Below, in pieces: positions 34,135 to 42,741 of a stretch of 64,000 bases of DNA (its first letter is position 1; every line of letters begins with the position of its first letter). The notes under the pieces were generated by a model that made no database searches, had not been told where the DNA came from, and saw nothing but the letters and a program-made list of their open reading frames with translations. This DNA comes from an uncultured Candidatus Melainabacteria bacterium (GTDB lineage Bacteria; Cyanobacteriota; Vampirovibrionia; Gastranaerophilales; Gastranaerophilaceae), in contig CAKUXM010000006.1 of assembly GCA_934700335.1 (NCBI GenBank), positions 32,491 through 96,490 of the forward strand, read 5' to 3'. Position numbers and translations under genes: made by a program.

Positions 34135-34929
34135 CTAGGTTATAAAATATCTGCCGTCTTTTTCTTGAAGGTTGATACGTGTTTCAAATATTTCTGATAA
34201 GTTTTCAGAAGTTAAGATATCTTCTTTTTTACCTTGCTTGTAGACTGTTTGGTTGTGGATAAGCGCTACGTTTGTAATTCGAGGGAAAATTTCTGAGATA
34301 TCGTGAGTTATTAAGATTATTGGCGTTTCTTTAGAAATTTTTTCAAAGAGCTTTATAAAAGCACGTTGTGCTTTTATGTCTAAACCAATGGTTGGCTCGT
34401 CAAGGATAAAAGCTTTTGGAGAATGGATAAGGGCACGACCAATAATTGCTAATCTCAATTGCCCTGTGCTTAGTTCGTAAACTTTTTTGTCTTTTATGTT
34501 TAAGATGTTTAAAAATTTCATAGTTTTTTCGGCTTTTTTAAGCTCTTCATCGGAGAAGGTGTGGTGTTTGTATGAACCGATTGAACTGTGGTAACCACTT
34601 GTTACAACATCTTGAACTGTTACGTAACTTTCGCAGTTCATAAATTTTACGTGAAGTTCGTTTGTGATAATACCTAAGAGTTTTTTTAGCTCAAAGATGT
34701 TCCAACGGTCTTTACCAAAAAGTTCTTTTTTAAATTCGTAAGAAGTGTTTGGATAAAGGTCATTTGTAAGGAGTTTTATTAGTGTAGATTTACCACTGCC
34801 ATTGGCACCTAATATTGCCCAATTTTCGTTACTTTTGATTTTTAGGTTGATATTTTTAAGCGCTTGAAAATTGCCGTAATTTGCGTAGATATTTTCAAAA
34901 TCAATTATTGTTTCTGCGGGATTGTTCAT
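34135..34929 (-). CDS. ABC transporter ATP-binding protein (YlmA-like)
   Basis: Single ABC ATPase domain, 264 aa. Walker A is GANGSGKST, the signature is the variant LSTGQLR (normally LSGGQ), Walker B is AFILDEPTIGLD, and the switch His is in ITHDISE. No membrane partner lies nearby, so this may be a soluble ABC protein (YlmA/ModF-type) or an orphan importer subunit. The ATG at 34929 has no strong RBS. Confidence 0.85.
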   Translation of the reverse strand: MNNPAETIIDFENIYANYGNFQALKNINLKIKSNENWAILGANGSGKSTLIKLLTNDLYPNTSYEFKKELFGKDRWNIFELKKLLGIITNELHVKFMNCESYVTVQDVVTSGYHSSIGSYKHHTFSDEELKKAEKTMKFLNILNIKDKKVYELSTGQLRLAIIGRALIHSPKAFILDEPTIGLDIKAQRAFIKLFEKISKETPIILITHDISEIFPRITNVALIHNQTVYKQGKKEDILTSENLSEIFETRINLQEKDGRYFIT

Positions 34930-34978
34930 AGAGATATTTTAACACTTATGACGGCTGAAATTCAAGTATAAGTTAAAA

Positions 34979-35018
34979 GGCAATTATTTTTTAGAAAAAT
35001 ACTTTATATAAATACAAT
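34979..35018 (+). promoter_or_regulatory. GGCAATT-N17 promoter element, site 8
   Basis: GGCAATT (34979-34985), 17 nt, then TTTATATAAATACAAT (35003-35018). It is followed by the palindrome GCACAGCTAAAA/TTTTAGGTGTGC (35041-35064, with mismatches) and, 89 nt on, by a second copy of the element. It may give a long leader for the 70-aa gene, or a short separate RNA. Confidence 0.7.
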
Positions 35019-35107
35019 TGGGAAAATCTATCTTTATTTTTGCACAGCTAAAATTTTAGGTGTGCCAGTTCTATATTAAGAAATATTAAGAAAAATGTTC
35101 TAAAAAT

Positions 35108-35147
35108 GGCAATTTCTTAAAACTAATTTACTTTATATAAATGTAAG
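35108..35147 (+). promoter_or_regulatory. GGCAATT-N17 promoter element, site 9
   Basis: GGCAATT (35108-35114), 17 nt, then TTTATATAAATGTAAG (35132-35147), which I take as the consensus copy. It ends 24 nt before the ATG of the 70-aa protein. Confidence 0.8.
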
Positions 35148-35171
35148 AGAGATACGAAAGAGATAGAGTAA

Positions 35172-35384
35172 ATGACAGCATTTGGTACACTAATTGCACA
35201 AAACAGAGACAATTTAGAATACTTGAATAAAAATGACAGAAGAATGAGATTTAACAACTCTAAAGATCCTATCTACTTCGTATTCGATCACATTGAAGAC
35301 AGACCAGTATCTACATTAGCTAAAGAATTCGTTCAAGATACTCTTCACGATATTTGCAACTTCGTTTCTAAAGTTGTTGCATAA
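35172..35384 (+). CDS. 70-aa small protein, paralogue of the protein at 30396
   Basis: Close paralogue of the 71-aa protein (30396): FGTLIAQNRDNLEYLNKND, then RMRFNNSKDPIYFVFD and LAKEFVQDTLHDICNFVSK. It starts MTAFGTL behind GAGATAGAGTAA. Two copies of the regulon promoter precede it. A terminator follows at 35462. Codons are of the favoured set (for example GAC, TAC, TTC), suggesting high expression. No signal peptide or membrane segment. Function unknown. Confidence 0.82.
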   Translation: MTAFGTLIAQNRDNLEYLNKNDRRMRFNNSKDPIYFVFDHIEDRPVSTLAKEFVQDTLHDICNFVSKVVA

Positions 35385-35461
35385 TCATAAAAAAGATTTT
35401 TTATCATAGGATAAAGGATTGGGAAATAGGTAAAGATAATAAACGAGGAAAACAAATTTTA

Positions 35462-35489
35462 GGAACTCAAAATGAGTTCCATTTTTTTT
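35462..35489 (+). terminator. Terminator after the 70-aa gene
   Basis: GGAACTC-AAAAT-GAGTTCC, then ATTTTTTTT. Confidence 0.8.
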
Positions 35490-35561
35490 GAAAAATTTTA
35501 TACAATTTTAGTTTGTTTTTGGTAAAATAATTGTATTAATCAAGAAGAAGGAAGATAAGAT

Positions 35562-37346
35562 ATGCAATTAAGAATGAAAACAAACAATTGTGGCGAACTT
35601 AATTTATCAAATATCGACCAAGAGGTTACTCTTTCTGGTTGGGTTGATTGCGTTCGCGACTTAGGCGGTATGATTTTTATTGAATTAAGAGATAGAACAG
35701 GATTTTTCCAATTAGTTTCTGATCCACAAAAAAATCCTGAAATTCATAAAGTTTTTGAAAAAATTAGAAGTGAATATGTAATCACTATCAAAGGTAAAGT
35801 AACAAGAAGACCGGAAGAAACTTATAATGACAAGCTTCCTACTGGACAAGTTGAAATATATCCAGAATACGTAGAAATTTTATCTGAAGCAAAACCTATT
35901 CCATTTGTTTTAGATGATGACAGTGTTTCAGAAGACGTAAGATTAAAATATCGTTATTTAGACATCAGACGTCCTCAAATGTATAGCAAATTAAAATTAA
36001 GACATGATGTTGTTCAAGCTGTTAGAAATTACATGAATGGTAATGACTTTTTAGAAGTTGAAACACCAATTCTTATCAAAACAACTCCAGAAGGTGCAAG
36101 AGATTATTTAGTACCTTCTCGTGTACAACCTGGTAAATGGTATGCACTTCCTCAATCACCACAAATCTTCAAACAATTATTAATGGTTGGTGGTGTTGAA
36201 AGATATTATCAAATTGCAAAATGTTTCCGTGATGAAGACTTACGTGCAGACAGACAACCAGAATTTACACAAATCGATATAGAAATGTCATTTGTTGAAC
36301 AAAAAAATATTATTGAACTTGTTGAAGGCTTAATCGTTGAAGGTTTCAAAGCAGCAGGTGTTGAAGTTAAACCTCCATTTATTCAAATGCCTTGGCAAGA
36401 AGCTATGGATAGATTTGGTTCTGATAAACCAGATACAAGATTTGGTTTAGAATTATTTGATATTGGAGATATCATTTTACAATCAGAATTCGATATTGTT
36501 AAGAAAACTCTTCAAGCGGGCGGTATCGTTCGTGGTATCAGAATTCCAGGTGGTGCTAAATATTCAAGAAAAGAAATTGATGATATTACAAAATTAGCAG
36601 TATCATTCGGTGCAAAAGCTTTAGCTAACATCATTTACAACGAAGACGGTACAGCAAAATCACCAGTATTGAAATTCGTTACAGAAGAACAAGCTCAACA
36701 AATCAAAGAAAGAGCTCAAGCAGAAGATGGTGATATTATCTTCTTCGTAGCTGATAGACCAAAATTAGTTTATGATATTATGGGTAGATTAAGATTACAT
36801 TTTGGTAAAGCATTGAACTTGATTGATGAATCAAAACACGCTTTACTTTGGGTAGTTGATTTCCCAATGTTTGAATGGTCAGACGAAGAACAAAGATTTA
36901 TGGCAATGCACCACCCATTCACATCACCTTGTTTGGAAGATTTAGACAAACTTGATAGTGGTGATTTGGGTAATGTTAAATCAATTGCTTACGATATCGT
37001 ATACAACGGTACAGAATTAGGTGGTGGTTCAGTTAGAATTCACTCACCAGAAGTTCAAAAGAAAATCTTTAAAGCTTTAGGTTTAACAGAAGAAGAAGCT
37101 CAACAAAAATTCGGCTTTATGGTTAATGCATTACAATACGGTACACCACCACACGCTGGTTTAGCTATCGGTTTAGACAGAATGATTGCATTACTTGCAA
37201 GAACTGATTCTATCCGTGATGTAATCGCATTCCCTAAAAACTCAGCAGCTAAAGACTTGATGAGTGATGCTCCAGCAGAAGCTGATTACAAACAAGTTAG
37301 AGAATTGTACTTAAAGAGCACATACAATCCTGCTCAACATAAGTAG
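35562..37346 (+). CDS. aspS: Aspartate--tRNA ligase
   Basis: Class II synthetase of the bacterial AspRS type, 594 aa. The N-terminal OB fold (CGELNLSNIDQEVTLSGWV, then FIELRDRTG) binds the anticodon. VRLKYRYLDIRRPQM, FLEVETPILIKTTPEGARD, YALPQSPQIFKQLLMVGG, FRDEDLRADRQPEFTQID and GLAIGLDRMIALL are the motifs of the catalytic core. A bacterial GAD-type insertion lies about 280-420. The first ATG fits SD GAAGGAAG; a second at 35574 matches other AspRS starts better and is possible. The stop codon lies in a 20-bp repeat word (TAGCGCGAGTGAGCAGAGGC), also found at the groEL stop. Confidence 0.96.
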   Translation: MQLRMKTNNCGELNLSNIDQEVTLSGWVDCVRDLGGMIFIELRDRTGFFQLVSDPQKNPEIHKVFEKIRSEYVITIKGKVTRRPEETYNDKLPTGQVEIYPEYVEILSEAKPIPFVLDDDSVSEDVRLKYRYLDIRRPQMYSKLKLRHDVVQAVRNYMNGNDFLEVETPILIKTTPEGARDYLVPSRVQPGKWYALPQSPQIFKQLLMVGGVERYYQIAKCFRDEDLRADRQPEFTQIDIEMSFVEQKNIIELVEGLIVEGFKAAGVEVKPPFIQMPWQEAMDRFGSDKPDTRFGLELFDIGDIILQSEFDIVKKTLQAGGIVRGIRIPGGAKYSRKEIDDITKLAVSFGAKALANIIYNEDGTAKSPVLKFVTEEQAQQIKERAQAEDGDIIFFVADRPKLVYDIMGRLRLHFGKALNLIDESKHALLWVVDFPMFEWSDEEQRFMAMHHPFTSPCLEDLDKLDSGDLGNVKSIAYDIVYNGTELGGGSVRIHSPEVQKKIFKALGLTEEEAQQKFGFMVNALQYGTPPHAGLAIGLDRMIALLARTDSIRDVIAFPKNSAAKDLMSDAPAEADYKQVRELYLKSTYNPAQHK

Positions 37347-37560
37347 CGCGAGTGAGCAGAGGCTGGAGAGCTTTTGTGGTAGTGATGAAATCACGATAGC
37401 AAAACTCGGAATTGCCGTTTAACGCGAACGAGCAAGACAGCGGTAGCCGGTGTGGAGTGTCGGTGTCGGCTTTGCGAAGGCAAAGACGAGCAGGACACGA
37501 AACATAATATCAGCGACGTTTCAAATCTATGATTTGACAGGAGCAAAATAGCCCGAGCAG
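37343..37560. repeat. Dispersed GC-richer repeat, copy 2
   Basis: Begins at the aspS stop with TAGCGCGAGTGAGCAGAGGC, also found at the groEL stop. It carries GAATTGCCGTTTAACGC (37409-37425), AGCCGGTGT (37445-37453) and CTTTGCGAAGGCAAAG (37470-37485), the words shared with the repeat at 6898-7171. Open frames across it (for example 37565-37966 on plus) have no RBS and run antisense into proS. The remaining stretch to 37660 is similar in base content. Confidence 0.7.
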
Positions 37561-37660
37561 AGCAATGAGCGAAGCGAAAGGCTATGCGTACCCGAATAAT
37601 CCAAGACAGCGGATTTTCGGTAAATCAAAACAAAATATCTCTCGCCGAGATAACGCAAAT

Positions 37661-37721
37661 AAAACAGAGGGCGAAGCCGTTGGCTTCGCCCTCTTGTTTT
37701 ATTGTTGGGCATTTGCCCAAC
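37661..37721. terminator. Bidirectional terminator and a second hairpin
   Basis: AAAACAGAGGGCGAAGCC and GGCTTCGCCCTCTTGTTTT form a stem of about 14 bp around GTT, with A and T tracts on either side. GTTGGGC-ATTT-GCCCAAC (37704-37721) follows. It can terminate the repeat-side transcript and proS. It belongs to the family of GAGGCGAAGCC terminators in this window. Confidence 0.8.
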
Positions 37722-37731
37722 ATTTATATTT

Positions 37732-39471
37732 CTACAATGTTTCTTTTACGATTGAAATCATTTTCGCAATAGCTTCATCTGGAGTCATGTCAACTTTTTC
37801 ATCTGTAGCTCTTGTTTTGAATTCAACCTTGCCTTCAGTAATTGTTTTACCAACAGTAATTCTGTATGGGAAACCAATTAAGTCAGCATCTTTAAATTTA
37901 ACACCTGGACGTTCTGCTCTATCATCAATAACTGCTTCAACGCCAGCATTAATTAATTCATCATAAATTTTTTGAGCTGTTGTCATTTGAAGTTCGTCGT
38001 TGATTGCAACAGGAACGATTGTAACGTGGTATGGTGCAATTTGAAGAGGTAAGAACATACCGTGTTCATCGTGGTATCTTTCAACCGCAGCAGCTGCAGT
38101 TCTTGTAACACCAATACCATAGCAACCCATTACGTATGGTTGAGTTTTACCGTTTTTATCTAAGAACATTGCGTTCATTGGTTTTGAATATTTTGTACCA
38201 AGTTGGAAGATATTACCAACTTCAATACCTCTTGTAACTTTCAATGGTTGACCGCATTGAGGACAAATTTCACCTTCTTGAGCAAGTCTGATATCGTCGT
38301 ATTTTTCAATATGTGGAATATCAATATCTAAGTTTGCCCCAACCATGTGTTTGTCTTCTTGATTGATACCAACAACAAAGTTTTTCATATCTTTAACAGT
38401 TTCATCTGCAATAATTGTAATACCGTCCATACCTTTAGGTCCTATGAATCCTCTTGCAGCGTTGAATCCTTTTTCAATCATAAGTTCTTCTATTTCAGGA
38501 GCAGAAGCAATTCTAATATCAACTCCTCCAACAGCATTTAACAATTTAGTTTCTTCAACTTCCTTATCAGCTCTAATTAAAGCTAGAACAGGTTTTTTAT
38601 CAACGATATAAACAAGTGATTTTAAAATTATAGTTGAAGGAATGTTTAAGAATTTACACAATTCTTCGATTGAGTGAGTTTGAGGAGTATCAACAATTTT
38701 AGCCTCTGTGTAACCGTATTTGCTACCGTCAACTTCTGCTGGTGGAAGTTTTGATACAGCGTGGTTAGAGTTTGCTGAATAATCGCAACCGTCGCAGTAA
38801 AATACATCGTTTTCGCCTGCATCTGTTGTTGTGATTACCATGAACTCATGGCTTACGCTACCACCGATTGCGCCTGAATCTGATTGAACCATTTTTGTTT
38901 CAAGTCCACATCTTTTGAAAATTCTTGTATAAGCATCAGCCATATTTTTGTATTCTTTATCTAAACCTTCTTGGTCAACGTCAAAACTGTATCCGTCTTT
39001 CATAATGAATTCACGACCTCTAAGTAAACCAAAACGAGGACGAACTTCATCTCTAAATTTTTCTTGGAATTGGTATAAGTTTACTGGCAATTGTTTGTAA
39101 GATTTTAAACCTTCACGAGCAACTGCTGTAATAACCTCTTCTGCTGTTGGAGAAAGGCACATTTCTCTATCGTGTCTATCTCTAAAACGTGCTAATTCTT
39201 TGCCATAAGCTTCCCAACGACCTGATTCGTCCCAAAGTTCACGTGGTTGAACTACAGGAAGCAAAAGCTCTTGAGCACCTGATTTATCAAGTTCTTCTCT
39301 GATGATGTTTTCAATCTTATGGATAACTCTCCACATTAATGGTAAATAGCTGTAAACACCACTTGTAAGTTTTCTTATATAACCAGCTCTTACTAGAAAT
39401 TTATGAGAAACAACTTCTGCATCAGCTGGAAATTCTCTTAAAGTTTGCACGAATAATTTTGACATTTTCAT
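37732..39471 (-). CDS. proS: Proline--tRNA ligase
   Basis: Class II bacterial-type ProRS, 579 aa, with editing insertion. RKLTSGVYSYLPLMWRVI, LLLPVVQPRELWDESGRW, CLSPTAEEVITAVAREG and the FRDEVRPRFGLLRGREFIMKD block (motif 2 region) are diagnostic. The INS editing domain is about 220-390 (TIIADETVKDMKNF), then CYGIGVTRTAAAAVE (motif 3). I start at ATG 39471 because the SD (GTGAGGA) is spaced properly from it; a further upstream ATG adds five residues. Confidence 0.96.
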   Translation of the reverse strand: MKMSKLFVQTLREFPADAEVVSHKFLVRAGYIRKLTSGVYSYLPLMWRVIHKIENIIREELDKSGAQELLLPVVQPRELWDESGRWEAYGKELARFRDRHDREMCLSPTAEEVITAVAREGLKSYKQLPVNLYQFQEKFRDEVRPRFGLLRGREFIMKDGYSFDVDQEGLDKEYKNMADAYTRIFKRCGLETKMVQSDSGAIGGSVSHEFMVITTTDAGENDVFYCDGCDYSANSNHAVSKLPPAEVDGSKYGYTEAKIVDTPQTHSIEELCKFLNIPSTIILKSLVYIVDKKPVLALIRADKEVEETKLLNAVGGVDIRIASAPEIEELMIEKGFNAARGFIGPKGMDGITIIADETVKDMKNFVVGINQEDKHMVGANLDIDIPHIEKYDDIRLAQEGEICPQCGQPLKVTRGIEVGNIFQLGTKYSKPMNAMFLDKNGKTQPYVMGCYGIGVTRTAAAAVERYHDEHGMFLPLQIAPYHVTIVPVAINDELQMTTAQKIYDELINAGVEAVIDDRAERPGVKFKDADLIGFPYRITVGKTITEGKVEFKTRATDEKVDMTPDEAIAKMISIVKETL

Positions 39472-39541
39472 AATTAAATTCCTCACTATCTTGAGAAAAT
39501 AATACCAAAAACGTATATTAGTTGCAAATTATAAGCATAAA

Positions 39542-40480
39542 TTATTGTTCAAATGCAGAAAGTTCTTGTTTTACGGCTTCTGGCGAAACCATTGTTAGGC
39601 TATCTTCATTTTCTAGCGCCATTTCTAGCATATATTTATAATCACTTGTTATGTTATCAATTTTGTAATTTTGAGCTAGAATGTAGTAAATATCGCCATT
39701 GTCAGGAATTTCTTCAAGTGCTTTTTTAAGTAAATTTATGGATTGATTTACGTGTCCAATTTTGATTAAGATTTGTGAGAAAATCTTGTAGGCTTCAACG
39801 TCTCGAGGGTTTAGTTCAAGACATTTTTGTAGGTTTTCAATAGCAAGAGGTACATCTCCTAATTCAAAATAAATTGAACCTATGTTGAAATAAGACCAAC
39901 TCCAATTAGAATTTTCTTCTAAAACTTTTTTATATTCGGCGATTGCTTCGTTGTATTTGCCTTCAAGTTTATAAATATATCCTAAATGAAAATGTGCAAA
40001 TATATCGTGGGAATTGCAATTAACAGCCTTTAGAAAACAGATTTTTGCAATATCAAATTGAGGAGGTTTCTTTTTGATATAGCAAAGACCTAAATTGAAA
40101 AAGCTGTTTCCATCGTCAGAATCTGTTTCTAGTACGATTTTGAATTGCTCAATTGCTTTATCAAATTCGTACATATCAATATATACAAGACCAAGATTGT
40201 AATAAAAATCTGTATCATCTGGGGCAAGCTCAATACCTTTTAGATAGGTTTGTTCAGCCATGTCAAGCTTACGCAGTTTTTCGTAAACAATACCCATATT
40301 ATAGTATAGGCTTGCATCGTTTGGGAAAATTGTGATTAGAAATTGAAATTGTTTTAGTGATTCTTCATTAAAACCTTTATCAAGCAAAGCCATGGCAAGT
40401 CGACGTCTTACTTGAAAGTTGGAAGAATCTTCTCTTAAAATTTGTTGTAGTTCTTCAATTTCTTGATTATCATTATCCAT
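39542..40480 (-). CDS. Tetratricopeptide-repeat protein
   Basis: 312-aa protein made almost wholly of TPR motifs, about eight, with the typical words ASLYYNMGIVYEKLRKLDMA, YNLGLVYIDMYEFDKAIEQF, FHLGYIYKLEGKYNEAIAEY and YFNIGSIYFELGDVPLAIENL. No signal peptide or catalytic domain, so it is a cytosolic protein-protein scaffold with unknown partners. It lies between proS and mnmA on the same strand, with 29 bp to mnmA. Confidence 0.9.
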   Translation of the reverse strand: MDNDNQEIEELQQILREDSSNFQVRRRLAMALLDKGFNEESLKQFQFLITIFPNDASLYYNMGIVYEKLRKLDMAEQTYLKGIELAPDDTDFYYNLGLVYIDMYEFDKAIEQFKIVLETDSDDGNSFFNLGLCYIKKKPPQFDIAKICFLKAVNCNSHDIFAHFHLGYIYKLEGKYNEAIAEYKKVLEENSNWSWSYFNIGSIYFELGDVPLAIENLQKCLELNPRDVEAYKIFSQILIKIGHVNQSINLLKKALEEIPDNGDIYYILAQNYKIDNITSDYKYMLEMALENEDSLTMVSPEAVKQELSAFEQ

Positions 40481-40509
40481 AGATTTATAATAACATATTT
40501 TTTATAATC

Positions 40510-41565
40510 TTACAAAATTCTACCGCCACCTATTAGGTGTCCGTCGTTTCTATCATAAAATACGGCAATTTGACCTGATGTTATAGAGTATACCGGCTCT
40601 GTAAATGTCATTTTTGCTTTGTCTCCGTTGATTTCAACGTGTACGGAAGTTTTTTCCATATTATATCTAATTTTTGTATCAATATCCAAAACTTTTTCTT
40701 CAACTGGATATACAAAATGTAGGTCTGTTAATTCTAACTCTGTTCCGTAAGCTTCTGGTTTTTCGCCAACGTAAACAGTGTTATTTTCTGCATCAATTTT
40801 TATGACATAAAGAGGTTCTGTGTATGCGATTTCAAGACCTTTTCTTTGTCCGATTGTGTATTTATAGTATCCTGTGTGTTCACCTAATTTTTTGCCAGTT
40901 CTAATGTGGATAAAATCACCTTTCTTTTCTCCAAAAAGATTTTTTAAATATGATTTTAAGGTTTCTGGTTTTTCGATAAAGCAAATATCTTGCGAATCTT
41001 TTTGCGCTTTTGACGGAATATCTATTTTTTCTGCAATTTTTCTAACATCTGTTTTCTCGTATTCGTAAAGTGGAAAAACAGTTTTTGCAAAGTTTTCTTG
41101 ATTTAGAGAATACAAGAAATACATTTGGTCTTTTTTAGGGTCTTTTGCAGGGAATAGAGTATAATAATCTCCGAATTTTTGAATATTTGCGTAATGACCT
41201 GTTGCAAAAATATCTGCGTGAAGTTCATTCATTGCGTAATCAAAAATTTTACCCCATTTGATTTTTTTATTGCAAACGGCGCAAGGGTTTGGAGTGCAAC
41301 CTTGTGCATAAGTGTTTTTAAAATATTCAATAACTTCTTGTTCAAAATCTTTGCTCAAATCAAGAACAATGTGTTCAATTCCTAAATTATCAGCAACTCT
41401 TTTAGCTTTTTCACAAACAGTATTTGCGCTTGGCGAATTTGTCATTTTGCCGGTAATACCGATAACTTTGTAGCCTTGTTCTTTTAATAAATAACAGCAA
41501 ACACTGCTATCAACTCCGCCACTAAGTGCAACTACAGCAATTTTATCATTACATGTTTGTTCCAT
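40510..41565 (-). CDS. mnmA: tRNA-specific 2-thiouridylase MnmA
   Basis: Thiolates U34 of tRNA-Lys/Glu/Gln. VVALSGGVDSSVCCYLL is the PP-loop ATP site, CTPNPCAVCNKKIKWG carries the first catalytic Cys region, ATGHYANI follows, KDQMYFLYSL next, and SQDICFI carries the second catalytic Cys. The C-terminal beta barrel is complete (TIGQRKGLEI, then FYDRNDGHLIGGGRIL). The 351-aa length is normal. Its start overlaps the preceding 297-aa gene by 17 bp. Confidence 0.96.
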   Translation of the reverse strand: MEQTCNDKIAVVALSGGVDSSVCCYLLKEQGYKVIGITGKMTNSPSANTVCEKAKRVADNLGIEHIVLDLSKDFEQEVIEYFKNTYAQGCTPNPCAVCNKKIKWGKIFDYAMNELHADIFATGHYANIQKFGDYYTLFPAKDPKKDQMYFLYSLNQENFAKTVFPLYEYEKTDVRKIAEKIDIPSKAQKDSQDICFIEKPETLKSYLKNLFGEKKGDFIHIRTGKKLGEHTGYYKYTIGQRKGLEIAYTEPLYVIKIDAENNTVYVGEKPEAYGTELELTDLHFVYPVEEKVLDIDTKIRYNMEKTSVHVEINGDKAKMTFTEPVYSITSGQIAVFYDRNDGHLIGGGRIL

Positions 41566-42442
41566 TTAAAAATGCTTCCTCTCCTGCATTTGTTAATCTG
41601 TATTCAACGCTATTTGCAATGTCTGGTAAGCTTGGTAAAACTTCTACTAAACCTTTGTCAATTGCTTCCTGTAATACGTTATGATCAACAGCCTCTTTGA
41701 TATTTTGCATTAATTTAGCATTGATTAATTTTAGAGTGAATTTATCCATTTTTTCAAATTCTGATAGATAATAAGCAGTTACGATTAGGTATTCAAGTTT
41801 GTTGCTTACGTTTTTAACGTTTAAGATTTTCAAAAATCTGTCGTCTTTTTTTACTTCAGTTTCTGTTGGAGTACTGCTCATAGACAATTCTAAAATCTTA
41901 TCAAAATCTGCTGTTTTGTTAGAAAAATCGTCTTCGTCTTCAAGTTTTTCTTTGAAAGTTTCCAAGGTATTAAGATTTCTTGATTCAGTTTTGTATAAAT
42001 TGTCTAAATGTTCGCCAATTTCGCCAGCTTGTTCAACAGTTTGAGCAAGTTCTTGTTTTTTCCCTTTTAATGAATTCTGCTTCTCCATAAAGTATTCAAA
42101 ATCGTTTCGTACTGGTGTTTCTTGGTGAACTTCTTCAAAAGAAGGTGTTACTTCTTCTTTTGGTGGGTTTTGTAAATCGTTGATTGTTCTGCCTCTTTCT
42201 TCTGAAACAGTTTGAGCTTCTTCGATTGGCATAACAACAGGTTCAACTTGTGGTTGAACATTTTGAGTTTGAGTAGAATTGTCTTCTTGAGATTGCTCTT
42301 CTAATCTCTTGTGTTGATAAGTATAAACAGATGCACAAGTTACCCAAATTTGAAATTGTCTTGCAAGGGCTTCTTTATCTGTTGTATCAAATTCTACGTA
42401 TATATCATCTTTTTTAAAAGTAAATTTGTATTCGCTTGACAT
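41549..42442 (-). CDS. 297-aa hypothetical protein upstream of mnmA
   Basis: I do not recognise it. N-terminal residues 1-40 (YKFTFKKDDIYVEFDTTDK) resemble the whole of the 39-aa protein just upstream (YVFKIKKGEIEIELKSDD), so both may contain the same small strand-helix module. A Gln/Glu-rich, probably disordered linker (about 50-130) and a helical charged region lead to a C-terminal part (about 180-297) that resembles a small winged helix (YRLTNAGEEAFLNG). Co-transcribed with mnmA (17-bp overlap). A regulatory role is possible but not supported by motifs. Confidence 0.75.
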   Translation of the reverse strand: MSSEYKFTFKKDDIYVEFDTTDKEALARQFQIWVTCASVYTYQHKRLEEQSQEDNSTQTQNVQPQVEPVVMPIEEAQTVSEERGRTINDLQNPPKEEVTPSFEEVHQETPVRNDFEYFMEKQNSLKGKKQELAQTVEQAGEIGEHLDNLYKTESRNLNTLETFKEKLEDEDDFSNKTADFDKILELSMSSTPTETEVKKDDRFLKILNVKNVSNKLEYLIVTAYYLSEFEKMDKFTLKLINAKLMQNIKEAVDHNVLQEAIDKGLVEVLPSLPDIANSVEYRLTNAGEEAFLNGTNM

Positions 42443-42459
42443 TATTCTTTACCTTTAAT

Positions 42460-42579
42460 TTATTTTTTCATAATGTCTTCACGCCATTTGTTCATTTGTT
42501 CTTCAACAAATTCAATATCATCTGATTTTAATTCAATTTCAATTTCGCCTTTTTTAATTTTGAATACGTATTCGTGCAT
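42460..42579 (-). CDS. 39-aa hypothetical protein
   Basis: Small frame read directly from the bases: MHEYVFKIKKGEIEIEL, then FVEEQMNKWRED. A strong RBS (GTGAGGAGGTTTTAC-ATG) supports it. It resembles the N-terminal 40 residues of the next gene, 17 bp downstream of its stop, so the two may be duplicates of one module or split parts of an ancestral protein. Function unknown. Confidence 0.7.
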   Translation of the reverse strand: MHEYVFKIKKGEIEIELKSDDIEFVEEQMNKWREDIMKK

Positions 42580-42741
42580 GTAAAACCTCCTCACTACCTT
42601 ATTAAAAGTTTAATCTAAACATACGCTTTTTCAAATCAAATATTAAGACGTTTTAAACTTTTTGAAACATTTTTGTTTTTTTTACATCTTATTAATTATA
42701 AATGGGGTATAATGGAAAATATGAAAAGGGAAATTTTAGGT

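Noticed and set aside
37565..37966. A 133-aa plus-strand frame and overlapping frames after aspS
   Set aside because: It begins in the repeat and runs antisense through proS, with no RBS.
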